This document shows, piece after piece, positions 1 to 8,386 of a stretch of DNA of 56,756 nucleotides. Under the pieces are notes generated by a model. That model made no database searches, was not told where the DNA came from, and saw nothing but the letters and a program-made list of their open reading frames with translations. A program made the position numbers and the translations under genes. Every line of letters starts with the position of its first letter. Positions within the stretch are counted from its first letter, which is position 1. Source of the stretch: Pseudomonas mandelii (GTDB taxonomy: Bacteria; Pseudomonadota; Gammaproteobacteria; Pseudomonadales; Pseudomonadaceae); assembly GCF_002251635.1 (NCBI RefSeq), contig NZ_NMOJ01000092.1, positions 16,355 through 73,110 of the forward strand. Reading direction: 5' to 3'.

Positions 1-23
1 ATGAAACAACGAGTTACAAGCAC

Positions 24-420
24 GGGGCCGTTTAGGATTCGACGCCGGTCGCGAAACTTTAGGTGCATGCCGAGTTGGTAACAGAACTCGTAAATCCACT
101 GTTGCAACTTCTTATAGTTGCCAATGACGAAAACTACGGCCAGGAATTCGCTCTCGCTGCGTAAGCAGCCTTAGCCCTGAGCTTCTGGTACCTTCGGGTC
201 CAGCAATCACCAGGGGATGTCTGTAAACCCAAAGTGATTGTCATATAGAACAGAATCGCCGTGCAGTACGTTGTGGACGAAGCGGCTAAAACTTACACAA
301 CTCGCCCAAAGCACCCTGCCCTTCGGGTCGCTGAGGGTTAACTTAATAGAAACGGCTACGCATGTAGTACCGACAGCGGAGTACTGGCGGACGGGGGTTC
401 AAATCCCCCCGGCTCCACCA
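24..420 (+). ncRNA. ssrA: tmRNA (transfer-messenger RNA)
   Basis: This is the complete tmRNA, which rescues ribosomes stalled on mRNAs lacking a stop codon by acting first as alanyl-tRNA and then as a short mRNA for a degradation tag. The 5' end GGGGCCG (24-30) pairs with CGGCTCC near the 3' end (410-416), forming the acceptor stem, followed by ACCA. The resume codon GCC at 120 opens the tag ANDENYGQEFALAA, ended by TAA at 162-164. The T-arm sequence GGGGGTTCAAATCCCCCC (393-410) is typical. Its last 90 bp are the integration target of the island, and the integrase-side copy keeps the gene whole. The promoter lies outside the window. Confidence 0.97.
331..420 (+). repeat. attL: 3' end of ssrA, 90-bp direct repeat
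   Basis: This 90-bp segment, starting CTGAGGGTTAACTTAATAG and ending GGCTCCACCA, is identical to 55547-55636. It covers the 3' part of tmRNA including the T-arm and acceptor stem, a classic target of tyrosine recombinases. The sequences diverge immediately outside both copies. The strand-exchange core must lie within the repeat. Confidence 0.95.
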
Positions 421-431
421 CTTCATCATCT

Positions 432-457
432 AAAGACGTCCACGGACGTCTTTTTTT
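432..457 (+). terminator. Rho-independent terminator behind ssrA (island-supplied)
   Basis: A perfect 9-bp stem, AAAGACGTC (432-440) with GACGTCTTT (445-453) and loop CACG, runs into seven T residues (451-457). It lies 11 bp past the tmRNA CCA end, inside the island. It replaces the original terminator, which is now separated at 55652-55674. Confidence 0.85.
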
Positions 458-533
458 GTGCCTGAAACCCAGTGAAATCAAGGCTTTAGGGTCTATTAGC
501 GTCCATGGACGTCCGACACAAGCCACGACACTG

Positions 534-603
534 GGTATTCCAGATGGTATTCCAAGCCCTTCAGTGGTAATTTTTGGAATACCAATTGATGTCATGGAAT
601 ACC
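534..603. repeat. Four copies of the nonamer GGTATTCCA (candidate integrase arm sites)
   Basis: Two direct copies of GGTATTCCA (534-542 and 546-554) are followed by two inverted copies, TGGAATACC (575-583 and 595-603), all between attL and the integrase gene. The last copy abuts the ATG at 606. Position and arrangement fit arm-type binding sites or an autoregulatory operator of the integrase. An 8/9 match, GGTATTCCT, lies at 55540-55548, overlapping the start of attR. Confidence 0.6.
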
Positions 604-605
604 TC

Positions 606-1862
606 ATGTGCGCCCAAGCCACCCGCCTCTCTGACCGCCAGCTCAAAGCGGTAAAGCCGAAAGACAAAGACTACGTCCTTAGCGATGGAGACGGCTTACA
701 GCTGCGCGTGAGGGTCAATGGCTCTACGCTCTGGAACTTCAACTACAGGCAGCCGATTACTAAAAACCGCATCAATATGGGATTGGGCACCTTTCCTGAG
801 GTAAGTCTGGCTCAAGCACGCAAGAGAACCGTGGAAGCGAGAGAGCTCGTCGCCCAGGGGCTGGACCCTAAAGAGAAACGCGACGCCGAGCGGCACGCGA
901 AAAAAGCAGCCACGGAACACACTTTCGAAAATATCTCGGCAGCGTGGTTCGAACTGAAAAAAGATTCGGTCACCCCGGCTTATGCCGAGGACATCTGGCG
1001 CTCACTCACGCTGCATGTCTATCCATCGCTTGGCACAACACCCATCTCGCAGGTCAATGCCCCGAGAGTTATCGAGCTTCTGCGCCCTTTAGAAACCAAA
1101 GGCAGCCTGGAAACAGTGAAACGACTGACCCAACGGCTCAACGAGATCATGACCTACGGCGTGAACTCTGGAATGATCTTTGCCAATCCGCTCAGTGGCA
1201 TCCGAGCGGTTTTCAAAAAGCCGAAAAAACAGAACATGGCCGCCCTTCGTCCTGAAGAGCTGCCGGAACTGATGGTCGCCATTGCCAATGCGAGCATAAA
1301 AAGAACAACTCGCTGCCTGATCGAATGGCAACTTCACACCATGACCCGACCTGCCGAAGCCGCTACGACTTCTTGGGCAGACATCGATCTCGACAAGAAA
1401 ACTTGGACGATTCCAGCGGAGCGTATGAAGAAGCGCCGCGCTCACGTCATACCCCTGACCGAACCCGCGCTTGCTCTGCTAGAGATGATCAAACCCTACA
1501 GCGGCCACAGAGAGTACGTGTTCCCAGCCGACAGGGACCCACGGACCCACTGCAACAGCCAGACAGCAAACATGGCACTGAAACGCATGGGCTTTGAAGG
1601 TCGATTGGTGAGCCACGGCATGCGCTCCATGGCCAGTACCATCCTAAACGAACAGGGATGGGACCCGGAGCTGATCGAGGTCGCACTTGCGCACGTGGAC
1701 AAAGACGAGGTACGCAGCGCCTACAACCGAGCGGATTACATTGAGAGAAGACGCCCAATGATGAGCTGGTGGAGCGAACACATTCAGCATGCGGCTACCG
1801 GTAGTTTGTCGGTCTCAGCCGTTCAAGGAACAAGGGGGCTGAAATTAGTATCGACGGGCTAA
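606..1862 (+). CDS. P4-type tyrosine recombinase (site-specific integrase)
   Basis: The protein catalyses integration and excision of the island at ssrA. Its N-terminus (LSDRQLKAVKPKDKDYVLSD) is the DUF4102 arm-binding domain typical of P4-like integrases. A core-binding SAM-like domain follows, then the catalytic domain with Arg in TMTRPAEA, Lys in ERMKKRRAHVIPL, the H-x-x-R pair in SHGMRS, His in ALAHVDKD and the Tyr nucleophile in RSAYNRADY. Length of about 418 aa is normal. The frame is open upstream to 456. I chose the ATG at 606, but the ATG at 594 is equally possible because neither has a clear ribosome site. It is transcribed away from ssrA, with candidate arm sites directly upstream. 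Confidence 0.93.
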   Translation: MCAQATRLSDRQLKAVKPKDKDYVLSDGDGLQLRVRVNGSTLWNFNYRQPITKNRINMGLGTFPEVSLAQARKRTVEARELVAQGLDPKEKRDAERHAKKAATEHTFENISAAWFELKKDSVTPAYAEDIWRSLTLHVYPSLGTTPISQVNAPRVIELLRPLETKGSLETVKRLTQRLNEIMTYGVNSGMIFANPLSGIRAVFKKPKKQNMAALRPEELPELMVAIANASIKRTTRCLIEWQLHTMTRPAEAATTSWADIDLDKKTWTIPAERMKKRRAHVIPLTEPALALLEMIKPYSGHREYVFPADRDPRTHCNSQTANMALKRMGFEGRLVSHGMRSMASTILNEQGWDPELIEVALAHVDKDEVRSAYNRADYIERRRPMMSWWSEHIQHAATGSLSVSAVQGTRGLKLVSTG

Positions 1863-2066
1863 TGACCAACTCAGGAGCGGCCTGTGGTCGGCGTAATGGC
1901 GCTGGCCATGATCAAATGAAGATTCGGCCAAGAGCGGCCATGATCACATATGCCTCCCCAACATCCGAACTAAGCCCATCCGCCCCCCAGCAGGTGATGG
2001 AGTGCCGAACGTGAGAAGCTGGACACGATCCATGCGCAATTGGCGGCCGCTTCTTGAGGTTGATGA
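1863..2066. other. Intergenic region with an 11-bp direct repeat
   Basis: This 204-bp gap separates the convergent integrase and the McrC-like gene. GGCCATGATCA occurs twice in direct orientation (1904-1914 and 1936-1946), 32 bp apart. No terminator with a T-tract and no ORF stand out. The function of the repeat is unknown. Confidence 0.35.
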
Positions 2067-4598
2067 CTAACTGAACTCCCTATCAAAATAAGAGCCACAG
2101 CTAGGACAGATCACATTGGTCACCTGATCGGCGACAGTGTTGTGGTACGTCCAAATCGTGCCGTTCTTGAACAGCGGAGCCGCGCAGTCGTAGCAATGGG
2201 TTCTGACACTCCACACCCCGCAGCGTTTGCAGTCAAGAAGCCATCTCGTCGCCCCGCTTTGAGTACTCTTTGCCTCGATCGCTACATGGCGTTCGCCGCA
2301 CCCAAGACAGAAGCTGCGGGATGTCCATGTTTTGTTGCCATAATCATCGTGTTCTTCCTGCGGCTCAGGAAATGAACTCTGGAATACCATCGCCAGCAGG
2401 CGTTTGAGGTGCTGGGTCGAGCGCGCCCCGGAAGACGACACTCCCGTCTGTATCCAGCCCTGACGATGGGATTGCGTCCTGCCGTAATCACAATGCGCCC
2501 CCCATTCGAGGGGTGACGCCGCGGGACGTGCGGTAAACTCGCAGGGCTGCAGGATGAAAACCCTTCCGCTTTCCACCGCCTTGTCATAGCCTTTCGCCAG
2601 GACCAGCTCGTCAAGCATACGGTTCAGCCCATCTTCCTTCCAGTTGCTCCTGAACTTGGCGTCCATCACTATGCCGCCGCGCCGCCCACTTTCGCGATCG
2701 AAACGCCTAGATTGTTCCTTGCCCGTATAGATAACCTCTAGAATAAAATCAGGTCGTCGCCCCGTGGACATTTCTGCCTGACAGTTGAGGGTGACTTTCA
2801 TTTCCAGGTCGTCGCGCGAAAACTCGAACCTGACGTTGCTTGCGCGCTCGAGCGAGGTCGCAACCAGCTTCTCTTCCCAGCCACGTTCGGGCTCGAACCG
2901 GAAGTCATGCATCAGCAGCATGAAGATCTTAAGCAGGCACCATTTTTCATAGATGTCACTGGTATGAAGGATCCCTATGCTGCTGATCTCTTCCAGTTTC
3001 GACAGATCTAGGCCGCCGCGATTGAAGAGTTCGCGAACCTTATTAAATGCCGACACACAGGCAGCATAATCCGGGTTGGAGACGAACCGCATTCCCAACG
3101 GGAAATTCGAACTGCGTGAAATTCCCAGGCAGTCAAAGCCTGCGTCAGTTTCCGTCAACTTTCGCGCCCACCGCCCTATTTCCTCAACTGACAAAGAAAT
3201 AACTCTCTTCTTTTCCAGAGATTTTTCCGCGCGTCGCTCGCCTATACCCACCTCGCGATTAAGCTCACGCAGCTCATTACGAGAAAGACGAACAAGCCAG
3301 TTGTTTTTTTCCAAGCCTCGTCTCTTTCCAGCCCTTTTCTCAAGCACGTCCGTTTGCGGCAAAACCTCTTGCACCGAGGTGAAGGTGATCTCGCGAAATT
3401 GTTGCCCTTTGGACGTATCCCTCACGCGGGAGTCCACGCTCCCTGTGAGCGTAAAGTTTTTGCAGAAGTGATGTGCTCCGAGAATTAGCTCGAACAAATC
3501 CTTAGGCAGCACAACCACTCTGTAGTCGACAGGGCTGGCTACATTGCTCGCCATGGCATCCTGTGGCGTGTAATAAAAAGCAAAGTGATCAAAATACCTT
3601 TTGCCCAAATGAATCGGAAATCGACCAACTAGATCCGCCTCATGTCCCGACCGGCTCTTGAAGTCCGCAAGCGCATCCAGCTTGCGCTTGATCTCTTCCG
3701 TCTGCTGATCGAACACCTCGGGCTCAACAGGACGCATCTCCATTTCACGATCGCGACGGGCGCGCTCACTCTCCTGTGAAGCTAGCCTGTCAAGAAAGCT
3801 AGACTGCAGCGAGGCTGCCGAAACATAGGCATCAGCCACTTTGAGGGAAACCGCCAATACATGTCGTAGATAGCGGTTCTCGGCGGTGTCCGCCGACTCA
3901 TTGAAGACCCGACCCGTGAGCTGGCGGGCTGTTGGATTACGCGCATACTCGCGAAAGGTCACCGTGTTTGGACGCAACTTCGCAAGAGGCTGCTGCGCCT
4001 GTCCCTCCCGGATGTTGACAGCTGGAGATGCCAGCACCCTGTGCGACGCAGTATGTAACTCTTTTAGCGCATCAGCGAACTCGGTCCCAGCTCCGGCACC
4101 TTTGCCCGTTGCTGTGGCTCCGGCGGAATCGTTCATGATCATCCAGAGAAGATCGCCCCGAAAGTCATCTATATACGCCTGGATGTCGGCGCGACCGAAG
4201 GTCGAAAGACGATTTTCAACCCGCAGCGTTAAGTCGCCTATCCGGATGTTGTAGACGCCTGCACTCCGTTGAAGCTCGCTCAGATGACGCTTGCCGGCAT
4301 GATCCCAACCATCATTTCGCAACCACCAGAATCCACCGCCCCGTGGATCTGCAACCTGCAACATAGGAGTTTCCTGCCCCAGCGCCGTCACGAAAACAGG
4401 CATCACTTCTTCAAACCCGGGCCCGACGCGAATACCGAGCCACGGTTGAAAATCGTTGAAGATCACGCTCTCAACAACAAACTCACCATCAGTGCGAGAC
4501 TCTATCTCCAGCGAAACCGGCGCAACCTCTATTGCCCGGGCGACGCCTTCCGACTGCCAGTCAATCGTCAGATAGCGGGCTTCGATTTCCGGAGGCAT
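2067..4598 (-). CDS. McrC-like DUF2357 nuclease with C-terminal zinc ribbons
   Basis: This is the probable nuclease subunit of a type IV (modification-dependent) restriction system working with the adjacent McrB-like ATPase. The long N-terminal half is DUF2357-like. A PD-(D/E)XK core follows at about residues 600-640: Asp in RRPDFILEV and the D-x-K in GGIVMDAKFRS. The C-terminal about 80 residues hold four Cys pairs (CLGC, CKRC, CYDC, CPSC), two likely zinc ribbons. At 843 aa it is much longer than E. coli McrC, as is usual for the DUF2357 branch. Its start ATG shares one base with the last base of the ATPase stop codon region (4598), so translation is probably coupled. Family placement is from motifs; the DNA modification recognised is unknown. 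Confidence 0.8.
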   Translation of the reverse strand: MPPEIEARYLTIDWQSEGVARAIEVAPVSLEIESRTDGEFVVESVIFNDFQPWLGIRVGPGFEEVMPVFVTALGQETPMLQVADPRGGGFWWLRNDGWDHAGKRHLSELQRSAGVYNIRIGDLTLRVENRLSTFGRADIQAYIDDFRGDLLWMIMNDSAGATATGKGAGAGTEFADALKELHTASHRVLASPAVNIREGQAQQPLAKLRPNTVTFREYARNPTARQLTGRVFNESADTAENRYLRHVLAVSLKVADAYVSAASLQSSFLDRLASQESERARRDREMEMRPVEPEVFDQQTEEIKRKLDALADFKSRSGHEADLVGRFPIHLGKRYFDHFAFYYTPQDAMASNVASPVDYRVVVLPKDLFELILGAHHFCKNFTLTGSVDSRVRDTSKGQQFREITFTSVQEVLPQTDVLEKRAGKRRGLEKNNWLVRLSRNELRELNREVGIGERRAEKSLEKKRVISLSVEEIGRWARKLTETDAGFDCLGISRSSNFPLGMRFVSNPDYAACVSAFNKVRELFNRGGLDLSKLEEISSIGILHTSDIYEKWCLLKIFMLLMHDFRFEPERGWEEKLVATSLERASNVRFEFSRDDLEMKVTLNCQAEMSTGRRPDFILEVIYTGKEQSRRFDRESGRRGGIVMDAKFRSNWKEDGLNRMLDELVLAKGYDKAVESGRVFILQPCEFTARPAASPLEWGAHCDYGRTQSHRQGWIQTGVSSSGARSTQHLKRLLAMVFQSSFPEPQEEHDDYGNKTWTSRSFCLGCGERHVAIEAKSTQSGATRWLLDCKRCGVWSVRTHCYDCAAPLFKNGTIWTYHNTVADQVTNVICPSCGSYFDREFS

Positions 4599-6745
4599 TA
4601 CCGAGTCCAGAAGTTGGCGATGCCGTTATTGCCTTCTGCGCGAGCGATCAACTCATCCAAAGACTCAACAGCAGACTCGGTCACCTGGCTCAGGTCAAGA
4701 CCAATTAAGGCTTGTGCCAGTGAATCCCTGAGGCCGATCAGCACATCCCGTCGCTTCTGCCCATTGTTCGAAACCTTCTCTAAATCGAGGATGATTTTGG
4801 GAAGAATCTTGTGTACCGCGACGTTATTCAAAGCAGCTAAATCTCCAATCTCGGCTTCCTCCCCCCTACGGATGTAGTTGAGCGATTGCCGGATTGCCCG
4901 CAGGCCGAACTCAATGCCCAGCGGATCGAGATAGTCCCGCGCCAGACCTACCAACAGCTTAACCTTCGGGTCGGTCTGATCGAAGGTCGGATACTCGGCG
5001 CGGAAACCGATATCAGCGGCCAGAATGTTCATCGGTAGATCCAAGTCTAGGTCGAATTTCTCCAGCTCGCCCTCAACCTCATCCCAGTCCATTAACACGG
5101 GATTGCGGAACCGCATGACGTGCGCACGGTCAAGAATTTTTGGTGAGAGATAGTGCGTGGTCTCGTCCACGTTGATCGCCCCGATGATCCAGACGTTAGG
5201 TGGAAACCGGAATCCGGCGGGAACGTCGATCAGTCCCGAGAGCGAACGCCTGATCTTCGAGTGGTGATTGAGTAAAGTGTCAGCGTCTTGGAAGCCCGCT
5301 AGCCTGCGAAGCTCGAGGTTGGCCTGATCATTCATTAGAATATCGCTGAACGAGGCGTCGCCCGGCAGGCCTGCACGCTTCCTGGCCTCTTCCTCAAGCG
5401 CTAAGAAAATTTTGTTATCGATTACGGCCTGACGCTCCTCCGCCGATGAGTACAGGTGGATCCAGGGAGCCTCGCCTCGAGTTTCAAGCAAACTCAGGAA
5501 GTCGGCAAAGTAGTACTCCACGCGGGCGAGGTTCATTTCGTCGAGACAGATGAAGTGCGGAATTTCTGGCTCGCGCGCGGCATCAAGCAGTGCCAGCAGA
5601 AATTGCGTCGGGTGGTAGCGCCGCTCAATTGGGTTGTAGTAACCCAGCAGGTCGTCCGAGCCGGTCCAGTTGGGTTTTACCGGCACAATTGTGCAGCGCC
5701 CCCCAACAGCGGAGGCGACAGACTTCACCAAGTTGGTCTTGCCGGATCCCGAATCCCCGGCGAGCACGATCAAGTCGTTGGTGCGTAACAGGGTGATGAA
5801 GTCGAGCAATTGCGCGCGGGTGTAGAGGATACCCTTACGCCAAAGAAACGCCTGGATGTACGAAGCCAGTCGTTGGAGGTTTCCGGCAAGCGCCTCTCGA
5901 AAGCGATGCCCTTCTCGGGTATCAGGCGCCCCTATAAGGGGAAAAACTTTCTCCAGATCAGCCCTGTCGATGAGATTGAGCGCGACCATGCGCTCACTCC
6001 TATCCTGGAGAAAAGCTTCCAGCTCTCGAAACCTAGTTTCCAATGTATTTTTCCTCTGCACGAACTCTGTGTCGAGAGCCGCGATACGATCCATTCGCTG
6101 ATCGACTTCCAGCCCGATTCGCCCATACTCATCGTCGAGCAATTTCTTATTCTGAGCAGCGACTTCGAGAGCTAATTGTGCAGCGAGCAATTTATCTCCA
6201 GCTTCAGAAGTCTCACGTTGCACCCGGTCCTCTATAGCCTCACGCACCTTTGTCACTACTAGCGGCATCGCTTCTGATTGGATGTTTTTGATACTCCACC
6301 AACTTTCAGGGATGTGGCTTAGTGGTTCTAGCGTTTCAGGATGAACCATGCAGCCAAACGGGTCGCCGCGTTTTTTTCGTTCATCCAAGGGTGACAGATC
6401 CAACTCCGCGGACGCGAAGCTCTCAATTCGCCCAAGTTTCTGGATTCTGCTGAGTTCGGAGGGCGGCACAAATACTGATTGGCGCACGCTGGCGTTTTTT
6501 AGTGGTGGGGGCAGCCTGATGCCTGTTTCGGCATGATGCAGATCTACGAGAAACCCGAAGGTTTTCCCTTCGGCCAGCTGTAACCGGCCAATGACTCTTA
6601 AGTGTAAGGGATCACGCTGGCCCCATACTTGAGCAAGATAGTACCGTAGGTCCTCCTCCGACCACCCGAGCGATGGTAACTCCTCGGCATAACCTTCCCC
6701 GCTCGCAGCGCTGACACCATCCTGTTGCATTGAATCGGTTGTCAC
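4598..6745 (-). CDS. McrB-like AAA+ ATPase (motor subunit)
   Basis: This is the NTP-driven motor of the type IV restriction pair. Residues about 165-255 are strongly coiled-coil. The AAA+ domain starts near 300, with Walker A AGDSGSGKT (329-337), Walker B plus the McrB-type signature ICLDEMNLARVEYYFADFL (about 399-417) and a sensor segment GAINVDETTHYLSPKILDRA. This DEMNLAR signature is characteristic of the McrB/DUF2357-partner clade. The N-terminal about 150 residues probably hold the substrate-sensing or partner-binding part and are not recognisable. It is the first gene of a two-gene minus-strand operon, divergent from the gene at 6952. Confidence 0.82.
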   Translation of the reverse strand: MTTDSMQQDGVSAASGEGYAEELPSLGWSEEDLRYYLAQVWGQRDPLHLRVIGRLQLAEGKTFGFLVDLHHAETGIRLPPPLKNASVRQSVFVPPSELSRIQKLGRIESFASAELDLSPLDERKKRGDPFGCMVHPETLEPLSHIPESWWSIKNIQSEAMPLVVTKVREAIEDRVQRETSEAGDKLLAAQLALEVAAQNKKLLDDEYGRIGLEVDQRMDRIAALDTEFVQRKNTLETRFRELEAFLQDRSERMVALNLIDRADLEKVFPLIGAPDTREGHRFREALAGNLQRLASYIQAFLWRKGILYTRAQLLDFITLLRTNDLIVLAGDSGSGKTNLVKSVASAVGGRCTIVPVKPNWTGSDDLLGYYNPIERRYHPTQFLLALLDAAREPEIPHFICLDEMNLARVEYYFADFLSLLETRGEAPWIHLYSSAEERQAVIDNKIFLALEEEARKRAGLPGDASFSDILMNDQANLELRRLAGFQDADTLLNHHSKIRRSLSGLIDVPAGFRFPPNVWIIGAINVDETTHYLSPKILDRAHVMRFRNPVLMDWDEVEGELEKFDLDLDLPMNILAADIGFRAEYPTFDQTDPKVKLLVGLARDYLDPLGIEFGLRAIRQSLNYIRRGEEAEIGDLAALNNVAVHKILPKIILDLEKVSNNGQKRRDVLIGLRDSLAQALIGLDLSQVTESAVESLDELIARAEGNNGIANFWTR

Positions 6746-6871
6746 ATGTTCACCTAAGACCCAAATAAATCTCTGGAAGGCTCCGATTTACCGCTTGACT
6801 CCTATTCATCACAGCTGCCTGCCTATTCTTTAACTTTCAGCTTCTTTCAAACCTATATCACCTCTGTGAAT

Positions 6872-6905
6872 GCCCTACCGGAATCAACTGCGGTAGGGGC
6901 TTTGG
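6872..6905 (+). promoter_or_regulatory. Hairpin in the leader of the 6952-10969 gene set
   Basis: GCCCTACCG (6872-6880) pairs with CGGTAGGGGC (6891-6900), with one bulged G, followed by TTT. It lies about 50 bp upstream of the first ORF of the plus-strand recombination module. It could be an attenuator or a weak terminator. Similar hairpins precede two later ORFs of this module. Confidence 0.45.
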
Positions 6906-6951
6906 CATGCCTGCTTTTCGCTCGGCAAGCTCATCACTTGAGGATTTTCCT

Positions 6952-7281
6952 ATGTATACCCCTTGCCCAAGTTGCAACTCTGGACGAGTCGTCACGAAAA
7001 ATTTTGGTAAGCAAACGGGTGGGTTGATTGGGGCCGTAGGCGGTGCGGCCAGTGGCGTCGCGGGGACTCTTTCGGGAGCGCAGACCGGTGCGGCGCTGGG
7101 CGTGATCGGTGGACCGATGGGCACCGCTATCGGCAGCATCGCCGGAGCGATTATCGGCAGTTTGTTCGGCGGGGTGGCCGGTGGCATTGCCGGGGCCACG
7201 CTCGGTCAGCACGTGGACGACAAGGTGCTGAACAACTACCAGTGTCTGGACTGCGGTTACAGCTTCAGCGTCAACCATTAA
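6952..7281 (+). CDS. Small zinc-finger / glycine-zipper protein
   Basis: This 109-aa protein begins MYTPCPSCNSGRVV and ends QCLDCGYSFSVNH, so a CPxC and a CxxC pair at the two ends probably bind one zinc. Between them lies a Gly/Ala-rich stretch of about 70 residues with GxxxG repeats (glycine zipper) that may insert into or pack on membrane. I chose the ATG at 6952 because GAGGA (6939-6943) lies just upstream; an ATG at 6907 in the same frame lacks a site. From memory, proteins of this build occur beside DUF932 genes in plasmids and integrative elements. Its function is unknown. Confidence 0.75.
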   Translation: MYTPCPSCNSGRVVTKNFGKQTGGLIGAVGGAASGVAGTLSGAQTGAALGVIGGPMGTAIGSIAGAIIGSLFGGVAGGIAGATLGQHVDDKVLNNYQCLDCGYSFSVNH

Positions 7282-7336
7282 TCCGTTCTCGCTGACGGCT
7301 TCGCTGTTTCTTCATCTATTGATAAGGATCTTTCTC

Positions 7337-8305
7337 GTGGCTCATCTCATCGAACAAATGGCTTACGTTGGCGCTACCCCTTGGCATGGCCTGGGCAGCC
7401 GCCTCACCGAAAAACAAACGCTAGAAGTCTGGCAGCGTGAAGCCGGTATGAACTGGCAGATCCAGGAAAGTCCGGTTCACTTCAAAGCGGGCACAGTTGG
7501 CGCGCTCGGGACGATTCATTCCTTCCCAGAACAAAAAGTGCTGTATCGCTCCGACACCAAGGCCGCGTTGTCGGTCGTGTCACAACGTTACCAAGTGGTG
7601 CAGCCACGTGAGGTCTTGGAGTTCTATCGCGACCTCACGGAAGTGTCCGGCTATGAGCTGGAAACTGCCGGAGTGCTGAAAGGCGGACGCAAGTTCTGGG
7701 CGCTGGCGCGCACCGGGCAATCGGCGGCGCTGAAGGGTAACGACGAGGTCAACGGCTACTTGCTGCTGGCCACGTCCTGCGACGGCACGCTGGCGACCAC
7801 CGCCACGCCAACCACTGTGCGTGTGGTGTGCAACAACACGCTGGCGATTGCCTTGGACGGCACGACCCGCGCAATTAAGGTGCCGCACAGCACACGTTTC
7901 GATCCACAGGTGGTCAAGAAGCAACTCGGTATCGCAGTCTCCCAGTGGGATGCCTTTATGTACCGAATGCGGGCGCTGTCCGAGCGCAAAGTGCAATGGC
8001 ATGAAGCGCTGGGTTACTTCATGAACGTGCTGTGTGAGACCAGCCCGAACAATCAGCTACCGGCTGTGCTTCCCAATGAGCGGGCGCTGCGCAAGGTCCA
8101 AGCGCTGTATGAAGGCCAAGGCCGAGGCTCGACGTTGGCGTCCGCACAAAGCACCGCCTGGGGCCTGCTCAACGCGGTCACTGAGTATGTCGATCACGAA
8201 CGTCGAGCACGCAGTAACGAGTACCGCATGGATTCGGCTTGGTTCGGCCAAGGTGCGCAGATCAAGCAACGGGCATTGGCGGCGGCTCTGCAACTTGCGG
8301 CCTAG
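7337..8305 (+). CDS. DUF932 domain-containing protein
   Basis: DUF932 proteins are found on plasmids, phages and integrative elements, usually near YqaJ and RadC genes; their role is unproven. The sequence shows the typical start with the ATPWHGLG motif near residue 15, the SQRYQVVQPREVLEFYRDL segment, and the conserved TTATPTTVRVVCNNTLAIAL block. I prefer the GTG at 7337, preceded by AAGGA (7325-7328 region), over the ATT-adjacent start at 7319. It begins 55 bp after the zinc-finger gene, in the same direction. Confidence 0.85.
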   Translation: MAHLIEQMAYVGATPWHGLGSRLTEKQTLEVWQREAGMNWQIQESPVHFKAGTVGALGTIHSFPEQKVLYRSDTKAALSVVSQRYQVVQPREVLEFYRDLTEVSGYELETAGVLKGGRKFWALARTGQSAALKGNDEVNGYLLLATSCDGTLATTATPTTVRVVCNNTLAIALDGTTRAIKVPHSTRFDPQVVKKQLGIAVSQWDAFMYRMRALSERKVQWHEALGYFMNVLCETSPNNQLPAVLPNERALRKVQALYEGQGRGSTLASAQSTAWGLLNAVTEYVDHERRARSNEYRMDSAWFGQGAQIKQRALAAALQLAA

Positions 8306-8328
8306 CCCTTCTCACTTACTCAACTATT

Positions 8329-8366
8329 AAAACGCCTGGTCAGCTTCTGCTGGCCGGGCGTTTTTT
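8329..8366 (+). terminator. Hairpin with T-tract between DUF932 and YqaJ genes
   Basis: AAAACGCCTGGTCAGC (8329-8344) pairs with GCTGGCCGGGCGTTTT (8349-8364), with two G-T pairs and loop TTCT, and runs into six T residues (8361-8366). It has the form of a rho-independent terminator but stands only 21 bp before the next start codon. It may therefore act as an attenuator within an operon. Confidence 0.75.
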
Positions 8367-8386
8367 ATGCCGCACAGGAAAACATC

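Noticed and set aside
238-465. 75-codon frame within and beyond ssrA
   Set aside because: It lies in the tmRNA and its terminator, both of which explain the sequence.
456-605. N-terminal extension of the integrase
   Set aside because: It covers the terminator and the nonamer repeats, has no ribosome site, and family members begin near the DUF4102 motif at 606.
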